A DNA stretch of 64,000 bases from NCBI GenBank assembly GCA_027574665.1, contig CM050648.1, forward strand, positions 46,663,200 through 46,727,199. The letters are read 5' to 3'. This DNA comes from Rhynochetos jubatus. Its lineage: Eukaryota; Chordata; Aves; Eurypygiformes; Rhynochetidae. Below, piece by piece: positions 1-13,444 of the stretch; the stretch's first letter is position 1; each line of letters starts with the position of its first letter. The notes under the pieces are model-generated. The model saw nothing but the letters and a program-made list of their open reading frames with translations, had not been told where the DNA came from and made no database searches. Made by a program: the position numbers and the translations under genes.

Positions 1-3000
1 ACCTAAATGTTGAATTCTGGGATAATTATGCAAAAGGTTAATGTTTATTTTTAGCATCCAAAGCATTGTATCCAAGACAAAAAGAGAAAAAGGAAGTTAG
101 AATATATGAGAGGAACCAATTTCTACATCTTCAGTTCACGCTCAATTGACAAAAAAAAGTATCTAAAATCTATTGTATCATGTGAAAGAATGAACGAAAA
201 GAAACAATACTTTCCTCACAAAAGATTTTTCTCGATATTTTTGTATTTGAAGAATAATTCAGCACTTGAGAATGTTTTACTCAGCTCCCAACACACGCAT
301 AAAAATCAAACTGATAAAAAGAATACGGAAGCTGGGAGTAATCACAGATAAATAAAGATTAGATTGAAAAACAAATTATTGCTTTCTAGTAATATTTATT
401 CCTACAAAAATACTTATGTAAGCAAGATGATACTTTCACACACTACATTTACATTAATGTAACTACTACAGTTTTGCTGACTATTAAGTGTCAAATATGT
501 CCTTAAAATATTTTTACAGGTAAGAGCTCTTAAAAAAATGACTGAAAATAAATATAGAATGGGCAATCACAGTACATTCTGTACCTTTAAAACTACAGTA
601 ACACATGATTTATTGTATTGGTTCACATTAAAATATTTGGGTGGATGTGAAATGTTTAAGTTATACTTGTTGTACATAAGGGAGTTTAACTTGGCAAAAC
701 AGCATAGCAAAAGGTTCTTTCCTTCCCTCACAGGACTGAGCAGATACTTTTATTTTTGTGATATAACTTAATCCAGCTGTTGCAATTCACATTATTAGTA
801 GGTCTCTGTATTCTTTTTTGACTTACAACAGCTCATTAAGTTCGAAACTGAGACACTTAAGTTTACATTTAACTTATAACTAAAAGTCAATCTAATTTCA
901 AAATGTCACAGACAATGTTTTAAAATTATAACTATACTAACCATCAAATATTTTTCAAAAACAAAGTAGTGGTAACTAAAATAAAAGGACCGGCCATATT
1001 TGATAGGCACATCATTCCATCTGGAAGAAAACTTGATTCTGCTGAAGTCATTAATAAAGTCCCTTTGAATGTAGGGGCTGAGACACACACACATACAAAG
1101 AAAGAGCCAAAGAAATGTAACACAATGTGGCCTAACAAACAAAATTCAGTCTTAACCATAAGTTGTTTTCTGTTAGTTATCCTGATCACTGTGTCTAAAT
1201 ATTTTCAATAAAGAATTAAATGGTAAGTCTAATATTAAATGAATGGACAGTACCAATCATGTCATGAATTCCTGAATGGTGAGCCTGGCCACACATAATC
1301 TCAGTATCACTACTGCTTTAGTTTCTAAGTTTCAGTACATCATCTGACTGAATGATATTTTGATGTAATTGTTTACATTAATATACTTAAACTACTACTA
1401 CAAATAAAGAAAGGTTAAAGGTTGGATTGAGTTTAGTGGTGTCGGTTTTGGATGAAGGGGACAGACGGTTAAGACTATACATACAGATTGAAACAGCCTA
1501 ATTTTCACTGGCCAAGAAAAGATTCCCTGACTGAAAGCAAGCAGTCTTAAAGAAAAAGACAAACAAACAACAACAAAAGCCCCACAACTTCCTGCATGTC
1601 ATATATTATTAAAAATTTCTTCTCAAAAAGGTCCTTGCTGTCCCTTATAGTTTACAGGTTTTTCTCCTATGAAATCATTGTAGGGGACATGTTATTTTTG
1701 ACACAATTTTGTATTTGATAATGGCTACCAGGACTTAGCAATCTATAAAACAAAACCTTCAGTTGTACTGACAACATAAGAAAAAGAAAGGAAGCAACAA
1801 CAAGTAATGGAGGCCATCTGCAAGAGAAAAAAATAATTGTCTACATCTCACACTTATTTGTAAATGAAATGGGAAAGCATGCAAATGAGCTCTTTTAGGA
1901 AAAAAGGTACAGAATGGTGTATCTTGATAGATTCCTGATAGAAAATAAACATCTTAAGCAGGCTTATTGAGACATATAAAAGATACAGCAGTAGCTATAG
2001 ATGCTGTAAGATGCTATATAGGGTGACTACAGTTAGCTATTTTTGCATGGGTTTTTTTTAGTAAGTATTAACTTCAGCAAAAGAGCTACTAGATCCCATT
2101 TTCTTTTTCTCATATTACAAATAAAATGAAAACCAAATGAAATGGTGAGGGAAAAAAAAAATGTTCTCTCTTTTAGCTACTGAGAGCAAAGAGCAAAACC
2201 GTTCTTAGGATAGAGCTCTTTCCCTTAGTCTTTGCTATTGGAATACTTGAGCAAATTGTATTTGAGTACAATTTTGTGATTGACAACTTTATATGCATAT
2301 AAGTGCATATATGCATGTGTACCAAGGTGAATTTGTGTCTGTAGGTGTATTTACACACTCAAGCACATAAACACATTTTCATACATACAGTATTTAAGTT
2401 CTTTTATTCATACTTCAATTTGATATACGTGTTTTGGTTCTCAATTCTCTGCTGACACGGTATTTGCCAGCCACACAATTACTGGTTCTAGCATACAGTT
2501 ACCATAAAACAGCCTTACTGACACATACAGAGTTTATTGGGATTACAAGCAGAAGACAAGAGCTTCCTGTATCGCTGAAAGAAAATCAGATCATGCATAA
2601 AACATGTTTTTCCTTCACATGATAGTACATAAGCAAAGATGTTTAGGCACTTATAAAATTCTGTTTTGAAATGAAGAGTATGCATGTAATTTAATTTCAC
2701 AGTAATTAAGATGACTACCTATGAGACTCAAAATAAATAAAATGGAATTGTTATCAGCTTGCCTTAGATAGAAAAGAAATTCACGTCTGTAACAGATTTT
2801 CTGAACAGTTATCCCTGATCTTTTTCATAGTCCTTGGACAGTGAAATTCTGAGGCTTTTTTTGGTCTTGATTCTATAAAAACATACTTCAAAGTTTTAAA
2901 TTAAATATGCCAGTGCATGACTGTAAGAGAACTAGTAAATTTTTCAGCTCAAGCAATATGAAGAAAAAAAAAAGAGAGAGAATTATTTCCATATTTTTCC

Positions 3001-4472
3001 CCTTCAGTTAAGAAATAATTTAATTACAGGTAGACTGAAACACATAAGCATCTCTTTATAGAAACATAGATATCCACAGCAAACTGTTCCAGAAAATAAA
3101 TTATTACTAGAAAATGATGCTTTCATAAAAAGCCTGACAATGTTTTCTTCTTTCACATTCAAGTAAAACATATTTAATTCAGTCTGCCAGAAATGGCTAT
3201 GCTTCTGCTCTGTGAAAAATATGCTAATGATGAAAATAAGGACTTGACAATTTATTGAATACTGAGCAGAAAATCTGTAATGAATTGCCTCTGTTGTAGT
3301 GTTCAGTTTAGGCTCTTTTTTTTCCCCCAGTTGCTATGGAATACTAGAAATAGCATTAAAAAGATTATACCATTTTGTGGGATATTGTGCTTGTCCCTTA
3401 AGACAGATTGCTTAGAAATAAAGACAAAAGTCAGCTGTGGGATAAATGAAATTCAAAGCAGTAATAAATAATAGGTTTAAATACTAACTTTTCAATAAAG
3501 AAAAAGAGACGAGAAAAAGAGAAACTCGGAGAACAAAGCAAAAATGCCAAAAAAAATCCAACTCCAACAAATAAATCTTGATCAGCAACTATCAAGTTGA
3601 AACAGAGAGTAATTCATTTTATACCTGCAAGAAAAAGCAGCTTCTTAGGTTACTCAGATGTTGCAACAAAAGCTCATAAATCCATTAAACCAGTCATGTC
3701 TTCAAGTTTCCAGCCAGACTTCAATTTTCACTGCAGGTTTTAAGTCTTCAACAGATTAAACTCTTTTCCTAAGAATATTTTACCAGAGTGTTCATTCAGA
3801 AGGTGACTCCTCCTAGCTAAAGTCTCTGTACCATTCTGTGTTTGAAAGTTTGATAATATATGGCTGCTCCTGACAGGTTTATGTGTTGAATCGCATTTGG
3901 CCAAATACTTCCTAAAGGAAATACAGTAGATTACTCTTGCCTTTTCTAAGCACAAGAGAGCTAATCTCGGTTGCTGGCTACTCAACAACAGTTCTCGCCC
4001 TTTTGTACCTAACATAAACTGATATTAAGCTCTCTTGCAGGTCTTGTTTCTGATTTCTATTTTAAAATACTAGTTTATTACCCATGTACTTTAATGTTAA
4101 TACATGACAGATATTCATTTCAGAACAATGATGAAAACAGAAGACATTCTGTCAAATCTCAGTTTCCCCGAGATATTTCTGCTAGTATTGGCTCTAGACA
4201 ACAATGGACAACTATTACTGGAAAGCTCTTCTATGTCCTTGCTCCTCTTAAAAAGATGCTGGCAAAGCAGGCTGATACAGGTATTAAAATCAACTAACAT
4301 ACATATTCACCAACCTTCCACATAGTCATGGTTCAGTTTACAGAACTGCAGGCAGACTTTGGATAAAGAGCAGTAAACCACACTGTAAACGGTGGAAGGT
4401 CTCATCTATTCAGTCATTTTAAAAAACAAGAAATCAGGCTTAAAACACTGCACTATAACTACCACGCTATAC

Positions 4473-4540
4473 AGACAAAAACAACCACAAAAAAAACCCA
4501 AAACAAAAACCAAAAACAGCCCAAACAAACCAACCAAAAA
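4473..4540 (+). repeat. A/C-rich low-complexity tract
   Basis: Runs of ACAAAAACAACCACAAAAA type continue for almost 70 bp without G or T apart from isolated positions. In the ASXL3 transcript it would be U/G-rich. A similar tract lies at 6823-6905. Confidence 0.7.
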
Positions 4541-5695
4541 TCTTGCACTGCTGGGAGGATGGATTAAAGGTCTGGTGAAACTTTCCTAATTTTTGTGAGT
4601 ATCTGGTTGTTTTAAATGTATTTAGAACTCTTGGATATCCTTATTCAATTCCTCTTTCTGAACAAAGACACACAAACTTTAATGCAAAATTACTCTTTGA
4701 AATATAGAAACATTAAAGAAAAAAGATCTGTAGCATGCATGCTTAAATATTGCTAAAAGAGAAGTTGCACTTCCTAGGAGAAACGTGGGAAGACAGTTAT
4801 CACACAATACACACTTTAGGATAATGGTATGCATATGGTAACACCAATTTACAATGCAGGAGGTCTCTCTTTTCATCAGCCTTTCCTATTACTTTCATGA
4901 AAGTTGGAAATCTAGTTACAATATATGTTTTACATTCAGACAGAGAGCTGTTGTAACAAATGGAAAACAGAAGTAATGAACACTGTATGAGCAAAAACGT
5001 AGATGGAAAAGTAACAGTAACATAATAATCTAAAAAAAAAAAAAAGAATCAACTGTTTTGAAATCTCAGTTCACCTGAGCGTACAGGCCAACGTGATGAC
5101 AAACGGTGCAAAAGGGAAAGCCATATCAACTTTTATAAACCGTTGTAAATCATCTATTGAAGGTCCCAGACATGATAAAATGATGGAATTGTTGGTTTAT
5201 TTGACATAGTTGGCCCTGGAACCAAACTAAAGAAGAAAGCTTGGTTGGTCCTGAACCACACTGTGAAATAAATACAGAAATCTGGAATGTTCACACTGTA
5301 TTACTTAAGAAAACTGCAGGCACATAGAATGGTCAAATGAGTGGAGTTTGAGTCCTCGTGTAAGGGAATGGAAAAAGGCTGACCGGAAATTGGGGTAATT
5401 GGAAATTGGTGACCCAGTTTGAGAAAGAGGGAAAATTCATGCAGCAGAAATCTTGGCACAAGGGATTGCATGTAGACAGGAACTACTAGAGATACTGCAC
5501 AAAGAACACCAACTTAATGGACAGAATATTGGGAGTGGAAGAGTGGAGAACCAGGATATATTCTTAGCTCTGCATTTAGCTTTGAAAAAAATTACTTTGC
5601 TTCTGTCTCCACTCTCTTTTTACATAGGCTCAATTAATATTCTTAATAGTAAAACCAGATCCTCCAAAGTATTCAGAGTCATTGTATTGCGTTTT

Positions 5696-6632
5696 TGTAG
5701 TGGGAGTTTTGGTAGCAGCGAAGAGGCTGCAGGGGTGGCTCCTGTGAGACGGTGCTGGAAGCTTCCCTGCCTCCAAGTCAGACACACCTCTGGCCACGGC
5801 CGAGCCAGTCAGCTATGGTGGCCTCTGGGATCACATGTTTAAGAACGGAAAAGGAGCTGGCAGCAGAGAGAGGAGTGGGATGTGTGAGAGAAACCAGGCA
5901 GACACCCAGATCAGTGCAGAAAGGCAGGGAGGACATGGCTGGAGCAGACGTTCCCCCACAGCCTGTCGTGAGAAGACAGGCTGTGCCCCTGCAGCCATGG
6001 GGGGTCATGGGGGAGCAGAGATCCAGCTGCAGCCTGAGGAGGACCCCAAGCTGGAGCAGGGGGATGCCCAAAGGAGACTATGACTCTGTGGGAAGCCCAC
6101 GCTGGAGCAGGCATGACTGCACCCTGCAGAAGGGACCCATGCTGGAGCAGTTTGTGAAGAACTGGAGCCCATGGGAAGGACTTGTGTTGGTGAAGTTCAT
6201 GGAGGACTGTCTCCCATGGGAGGGACGCCAGGCTGGAGCAGGGGCAGAGTGTGAGGATCCCTCCCCCTGAGGAGGAAGGAGCGGCAGAGACAGCGTGTGA
6301 TGGACTGACCACAACCCCCATTCCCCATCCCCCTGCACTGCTTGGGAAGAGGAGGTAGAGAAATGGGAGCAAAGCTGAGCCTGGGAAGAAGAGAGGGGTG
6401 GGGGGAAAGTGCTTTTAAGATTTGATTTATGTCTCATTACCCTACTCTGATTTTTTTGGTAACATTAAGTTGATTTTTTTTTTACCCAAGTTGAGTCTGT
6501 TTTGGCTGTGACCATAACCGGTGAGTGATCCCTCCCTGTCCTTGTCCTGACCCACCAGCCTTTCCTTATAGTTTCTTCTCCCCATCCCACTGGGGAAAGT
6601 GGCCCCATGGTGCTTAGTTGCCACCTGGGCCT
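5696..6632 (+). mobile_element. Avian endogenous-retrovirus LTR (probable solo LTR)
   Basis: This roughly 940-bp GC-rich block stands out from the AT-rich intron. It opens TGTAGTGGGAG and carries a phrase containing CTGGAGCAG at least four times (6051, 6101, 6143 and 6231). It then passes through a T-rich segment and an element with AAGTTGAGTCTGTTTT and GTGAGTGATCCCTCCCTG, ending near GCCACCTGGGCC. I recognise this arrangement from memory as an LTR of an avian ERV family; the exact name is uncertain. It lies in ASXL3 intron 2, antisense to the gene. No internal viral genes adjoin it. The open frames inside it (such as 5752-6270) follow the repeat phrase and are not genes. Confidence 0.65.
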
Positions 6633-6822
6633 AAATGATGGCACTCAAAAGATTCTTACTATTTACATTGTGCCATTTATCATCTGAAATATTTCCAAAA
6701 TTAAACCCATACCTTAATAAAACTATCAAAGGAATTTCCATCTATGATTCCATCTATGACATAAGCATGGGTTTTGGCCTGTCTGTAACAGCTGGGGCAC
6801 CTGTTACTACATGCATCATGGA

Positions 6823-6905
6823 AAAAAACAAAACCAAAAAAACAAACAAACAAACCCACAAAAAAAAAAAAAAACCCCCCACACACAAAAAAAACCCACA
6901 GACAA
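6823..6905 (+). repeat. A/C-rich low-complexity tract
   Basis: AAACAAAC units, a 14-base A run and a CCCCCCACACAC segment follow each other. It lies about 190 bp downstream of the ERV-type LTR. Confidence 0.7.
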
Positions 6906-9310
6906 CCAAACAGATAATTTTATCAAAAATGCTGACATAAAGACTGATTTTGCTGGACTGTATTGAAGTCCCTACACAGAGACTCCAGTGCCCTGTGAAA
7001 GGAAGAGGAGCAGCACTGAAACAAGAAAAAGAACCCACATAATTTCTAAAAAATTAGATACTGAGCAAAAATGAAGATAACAGTAGTTCGGGGGAAAAAA
7101 AAACCCCAAACATTCAAGGTAGCTATATGTCTTATACTGAAATATATCTTTTATAGGTATACACAGTGGAAGAAGCAACATCACTAATAAATAAAAATTC
7201 TGTTGTCTTTGCAATTAGCTAAGGAAAAATATTTGAGGATTTATTAAATTACATCTGTTTCATTAGCACCCAAAACCAGTTTTCCAAATCAATACAAAGA
7301 TGGGATTACTATTGTACAGACATAAACTAACAGTAGGATACTCACAATGTAGCAACATGGAATAATACAGTATTTATAATGCTGCTCTTAGGGTCTAGTT
7401 AATACCATAGGTCTTTTAGGACTACATCACTATCAAAAACTGAAATAATTGAGGTGACATGGGTGTGATTATGCAAGTTACAGTTCCAACGCTGGAATGC
7501 AATAATGCAGGAAACCCATCAGTTTTTACCAGGTTAGACTGCACTGTGGCATGACAAAGCCAGGAATGCCTAGGCAAGAAGGAGCAAGCCTAAGATTTTC
7601 AGCTGGTGAATTCCTGCTATCACAACTGCCTACCAAATTAGGTGGTTTGTTGTTACACTGGGAAGAACAGCATTTCAAAGAGGTGTCTGAAGTGAATTTA
7701 TGTAGAAAGACAGGTTGAACTGAAAGTTCACTGCTCTACAGCCAAAAGCCTCATCTGTAGGGGCATAAAAATCAACCTAATAATGCCAGGCAAAAGAATG
7801 CGAATAGCATTCTCTCTCTTTTCCCATCAAGGCTTCCTTTCGGTCTGTTGCAGGGAGTAACTACCTTCAAGACAAAACAATGTGCTCCTTCAGCTGAAGA
7901 GGCTCCCAAATAAATTCTATCAGACATATGCAACCACAGAAGCCTTTTAACTGTCTGTGCTCTTCCGTTAACAATCACAGCCTTAAGACAAAAACTGTGG
8001 TCCTTTCAGGGAAATTTTTAAAAGCTTTTTGTTATTAGAGGGCACTCGCTTTTTTTTTCCTTAAGTGGAAGATAAAAACTGTGACTTAATAATTATGAAT
8101 CACAATGACATCTTCAAATTACTTTACAGATAAAGGAAGTAAATATTTCTCTGTCTACATGCATGCACAATAAAACAAGGAACTCAAAAAATATAAACCA
8201 CAAAAGACAGTCGCCAGTGCATTTAGCCTATTTACAGAAACAGCAGCATTAAGAAAAGGCTTTATTTTTAAGTCAATAGCTCTAAGGATGAGGTATGCAA
8301 AGGCTTAAAGAGACACTGTCAAAAGGATCAAAGGATTCAGAAATGATGGTAATATTTTCAGGAGTATCATCTCACTTCAGAGCTAAAGACAAACCCTGCA
8401 CGGATCCTGTGTTTTATTCCATTGATGACTCCGCTCAGCAGTTCAAACCGGGTTCAATTCTACCTAACCCACTAGTTTAATATTTCTGCACAAAGAATGA
8501 AAATCTAATAAGAGTGTCTTGAGATTTATTAGGGTGATACTTTGCCACTTTCTTAGGCTCAGAAGACTTAATATGTTATGATATCATTCATGATACATAT
8601 TATCAACACTGGGATGCAGAAAAAATAGCACTATCGCCAGTGCCAGTGGCAAGCATCTCTTCTTAGTCTTCTGAAAGACTACTGTCACAGCAATAAATCA
8701 ATAGATAGCTTAACCTTGTGTAGCAAAAGACAAAATAGGCAGAGTAAAAAAGGAGTTAGGACTGATGCCATGATCCTCATAGCTGGAATGAAGAGCAACA
8801 AAGAATCATCAAGAGAAGAAAGTTTAAGATTCATACCGGAAAACGAAAAACAGAATGAGAGGAAGGGATTTTTTTTTAACCTTTTCTGTGAATTACCTGA
8901 ACAGAATAATCAAGGTTACCTGACAATACAGAGGTCAGTTACTCCAGCTGAACAGCAAAGGAACTATGAAATGATCCCATTCTGGGGTTCACAGTCCCGA
9001 GCTTAATGGAGGAAGAAAGTAAATAGCTAGCATAGCTGTGGGCTAAAGTTGTACTGCAAAAAATCAAACATTCCTTGTCCCATTTTGAAAGTTTATTGGC
9101 TTTTAACTTGCACTGAAGAATCTTTGGCTTTAATCTTTTCCAGACAATTCAATTTCCCAGCTTCACCAAGCAACAGAGAAAGGGAACTACAGAAAGCCAA
9201 GACATAATCTAGGGTTAGTAGCATCAAACATGTATCAGAATTTGGCTGCATGTTCTCCCCTAGGACTCAAACAATATGCATGGCCCAAGTACTGCAAACT
9301 GATCTAAAAA

Positions 9311-9562
9311 AAATCATAGAAAAATACAGATCAAGAGATATGCTAAGTTCATTCCCCTAGTTCAATGCAGGATCAACCAAATCTACACAATTCCTGACAG
9401 GCATGTATCTAAATCATTTTTAGAGAGAACTAGAGATCTCGCATCTCTCCCCAGCTCATGACAGAAGTCAATTATACCTGTTAGAAAAAAAAAAATCTTC
9501 CTACTCTCTAATCGGAATCTTTTCCTGCTACAATTTAAAGGCCTTATATCTTGCCCTGTCCA
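9311..9562 (-). mobile_element. Ancient CR1/L3-type LINE 3' end
   Basis: Phrases such as CAATGCAGGATCAACCAAAT, ATTCCTGACAGGCATGTATC and a closing TTAAAGGCCTTATATC..TTGCCCTGTC match, with drift, the complement of the 3' part of old amniote CR1 elements (the family seen in turtles and crocodilians). It is diverged and interrupted by an A run. The element is inserted in minus orientation. Confidence 0.6.
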
Positions 9563-9729
9563 TATCAGACATGCAGGGTAACTTACTCCCTTACTTTTCC
9601 CCTATTTTTTATGTATCGGAAGACTTACTATGTCTCAACTCAATTTTCTCTTCCTTAACCCAAACACCTCATTCATACCAACTCCTGTCTTATTTTTATC
9701 TCCCTGATAATTTTAAGCAGTTTTCAATC

Positions 9730-9838
9730 AAAATCATAGAATCATTTAGGTTGGAAATGATGATGAGCAGATCAAGTCCAGCTGTTAACCTAGCACTGCC
9801 TAGCATAAGTCCTGTCCCTTGTGAAGGTGCAATGCCCT
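9730..9838 (-). mobile_element. CR1 LINE 3'-end fragment
   Basis: The block begins AATCATAGAATCATTTAGG followed by TTGGAAATGATGATGAG, and continues through GTTAACCTAGCACTGCCTAG. This is the complement of the avian CR1 3' end, where the sense strand reads AGTGCTAGGTTAACGG and ends with ATTCTATG repeats. Compare the sense copy at 51878-52080. It is severely 5' truncated, as is usual for CR1. Confidence 0.8.
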
Positions 9839-10491
9839 AGACAGAAGGGAACAGATAGGTTATTCCTGGTGGTCCCACAGGTGATTTCTGGGTAATGATA
9901 AAGGAGGACAAAACCAAGGATGGTATTAGGGTCAGCATTTAATATAGCATGAAACCAGAAGAATTAGAGACACAAGCTTTTTTAGTGTGAGAATCAGCAA
10001 AAATTTTTAAAACACATGACCTATTTAAATATCCCCATTACAACCATGCAGGCACCTCTTGGGAGAATGAAGACACGGGCACCAAGAAGCGTCTGGCAAG
10101 GTCCTGGGACTGTGTTAGGAGCAAAAATCCTTAAACAGAAGATGTAAAAAGTAGTTAGGAATGAAGGCAGTACTAGGTTTGACTTGAACGAGTGGGAAAG
10201 ATGCAGCTGAAAACATGGACTGCTCATGAAGGGATCATTCTTCAGTTTTAGGAAAATAAGCATGAACACAAAAAGCAGAAAATGGGCTTCAGGAAATTAC
10301 ACTTCAGTAAACTAACCCACCTACCATGCACACAGACATTTCTGTAAGCAAAAGTACCTATTCCTTGTTGTCACCTAATTGGAAAGGTGTCTATGATTAT
10401 TAAGCTACAAAAACCAACTCCAGGTACAAACACGGAAAAAATTTATTAGATGATAATTAAATAAATAAGATGTTCTCAACTGAGGTATTTG

Positions 10492-10540
10492 AGAATTCAC
10501 CGTGAAATTCACTGTTGAAATTCACCGTTGAAATTCACCA
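10492..10540 (+). repeat. Short minisatellite of GAAATTCACYGTT units
   Basis: About four imperfect copies of GAAATTCACCGTT-like units stand in a row (AATTCACCGTGAAATTCACTG and onward). The 10-mer TGAGGTATTT occurs on both sides (10481-10490 and 10541-10550), as if a longer unit had been duplicated. Confidence 0.7.
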
Positions 10541-13402
10541 TGAGGTATTTAGAGCTGACTGGACCAGTCTCAGAATTATCAACAGTCATTTTTGAGAATT
10601 TGTAGAGGGCAGCAGTGATTCCAAAAGAGTGGAAAACATCTAGTGACTAGCCTCTAAAAATGAAAAAAGACAGGGCCAAGGAAGTAGAGATGCAGGAGCT
10701 GAATTTCAATTTTCCCAAAATATGGAATAAAAATTATTTGGAAGTATTTAGCAGATGAGTACTTGAGTAGTACATAGATATGTCAAGAACAAGTTAATTC
10801 AAAACTATCAATATATTCTTTATGACATAGTGTCAGACGCTGTAGTTAGAGAGGCAGCAGTAGGTACCATATAGCCTGACTTAATGAATCTTTGGATATT
10901 GTTTCTCATGGGACTTTCATAATCCAAGGAGAGAAATATGATGCTGCAAAAGGAAACAATTTCTAATAAGCAGATATCACCAAACTTGGAAGGACTGCAT
11001 GCATGCTGAAAGACAAGACTATATGTTAAAGCAATCTTAATAAATATGAGAAACAGTCTGCAGTAGACCTGAATAGAATTCAGTAACGGGAATTCTAGAC
11101 CTTACCAGGAATAAATAACACCAGAAACACAAGATGGAGAACACCTAGTGAGGCAGCAGAACGGCGTAAATGCAGCTAGTGTGGATCATAGTCTGACTAG
11201 TAGTCTATGTCACACTAGCAAAATCTCACCCTAGGATGCATAACCTGCAGGTTGTGGGTCTAGAAATTTACAATGGGACAGGGAATTGTTTTGAAAAGAA
11301 CAGGACAGTGGATGCTCCCATGGAAAATCCAGAACACTGCACTGGAGCAAGCTGCTCTCTATCGTCCTTGCAAAGAGATTTCAGTGTTTATGACTGTTGA
11401 CCTGACACTGTTAACTATCAGCACAGGCATGAATGTAAAATAAGTACTTCTCCCTCCTCCCCCAGCCACCCCCGAAAGAAAAACATATTTTCTACATCCC
11501 AAACAGGTTTGCCTTAATTGTTACTCCTTTTAGACAGCAGAAGAACTGCCTGCCTGCTAACCATTTTACATCTAACCAGCATAACAGGAAGGGCATTTAA
11601 AAACCAAAAGTTGAGCTGTACATCCCCCAAAATATATAAAACTGGGTAGGTGCATAACCTCTCACAGGACATATCAGTAAGGTTTTTTTTAGTGCTTTGT
11701 AACTTTGGAATTTTCCTCCTATTGTATGTAGTTATTTGAGTAATAAAAAAAAAAAAGTGCAACTTAATGTCTTTATTGCAAACAAAGAAAAAAGGCTGAA
11801 TAGTCTGACAGTGTCTTTTTAAAGATTACACATAATGACCACAGTGAGATTGCTGAAAATCATTCAGATTTACTACCACAGCAAAAAGCTTTAGATTAAT
11901 TAATGCTGCAATATATTTGAAAAATGCCTAAGCCAATTAATCTTGTTCATCTATAAATGGAGCAGTAGAGAGGAAGAGTTTTTAAGAACCTCAGTTAGGA
12001 TTGCCAAGGTTCTACTGACAATGGTAATCAGTATAAAGGAGTAAGTAAAGTATATTAAAGTAGTAACAAATTCCTGGTACAAGTTCAAACTTGAAGAATA
12101 TACAAATCAATACAGAATAGAATATGCTAGTGCATTCTACTGCTTATGACCGTGTAATTGCAAAGCATAAATTTACATCCCTTGCTTATCTTAGCTGGCT
12201 GCAGCATAGAGACCAGGAAAGTTCATCTTTAGTAATGGCAAAGGTACCATACTGGCAGAAAGGTACTGAAAGAAATTGCAATGCTGGATGAAGTAAATGG
12301 GAGAGTCTCAATACAAGGACTCTGGAAACAAAACATTACTTAAGCACTGAGGCCCAATCAACAAACATGTGTATGAAGTCAAATTATCTTATCGGCTCCT
12401 ATGAATAGTTAGGCATTCAGAGAAGTTTGTAGATTTATGCCTAATCAATACTAAAATGCAGCAGAAACACAACTTTTACATGAAGTCAGAAATTGAATGA
12501 AAATTTAACTATTTTAAAAATCAATACAGAATTGACATTTTTTGGTTTTACATTGGAGAATTCAGATTTTGTAGGCGAATACATTTAGGATGACCTAGCC
12601 TATAACATAGTACAATGTTTCAAGTAAGGAGTAAAGAACATTGAATTTTATTTTTCTCAGCTATCTAGATACTCGTGACCACATATGGCATCCTGCAATC
12701 TACTGCGCATTCACGTATACCTGCACATAGTATACCATGAATAAAAATCAGTATTTACCTCTATTTCCCTATTTCCCAACAATTCTGTTTCTTACTAAAT
12801 GAAGAAATTAAAGAAGATCTAGCTTTAAAACCTCTTTAAAGGAACCTTTCTCTTATTATTCATTCTGCAGCAATTAAAAAGGTCTTCCACATTTTCTATA
12901 TTTAAATCATATAAAAGCACTGCCTTCACTCTCTCCCATAGGTTTTGCACACAAAATTTTATTCATGCACTGTTCACGGTAACAAGAATTTTTAAAATTA
13001 CAAAGAAATGCTATTATCAGGCATGTGAGCTTCTCCCATGCAGTTGTCTCATATCATAAGACGTATGAAGAAGAAAGCAATCTATTCACTGCTGTGAGAA
13101 CAGTATCTTAATAAAAACAGATTTTCAAAGTTGGGTTTTCTTGCTTTTTTGTTGCTGTTGTATGCAAATCCTTGCAGCATAACACACACTTGGTCATTCC
13201 TTGTCACAAGTTTTCATCCCCTTGTTTCCCTGGCATCATTGCTAAATATACTTGAAGCAATTTCTTGACAGAATTAGAACATTTAATATCTGTGAAAGGC
13301 GGCAAATTCAACTTCGTCTTACACACCATCTCTTTGGCAATATTATCAAAATACAGCTATTATAAGCATGTTATGAGGCTGCTAACAAAGCAGTGTATGG
13401 TT

Positions 13403-13444
13403 ATGCAGTGCAAAGGATCATGCAGTGCAAATGATCATGCAGTG
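13403..13444 (+). repeat. 17-bp tandem repeat, 2.5 copies
   Basis: ATGCAGTGCAAAGGATC is followed by ATGCAGTGCAAATGATC (one mismatch) and by ATGCAGTG. It is a small local duplication inside ASXL3 intron 2. Confidence 0.8.

Noticed and set aside
5752-6270. 172-codon frame with apparent internal repeats
   Set aside because: It lies wholly within the ERV-type LTR and reflects the repeated CTGGAGCAG phrase, not a protein.
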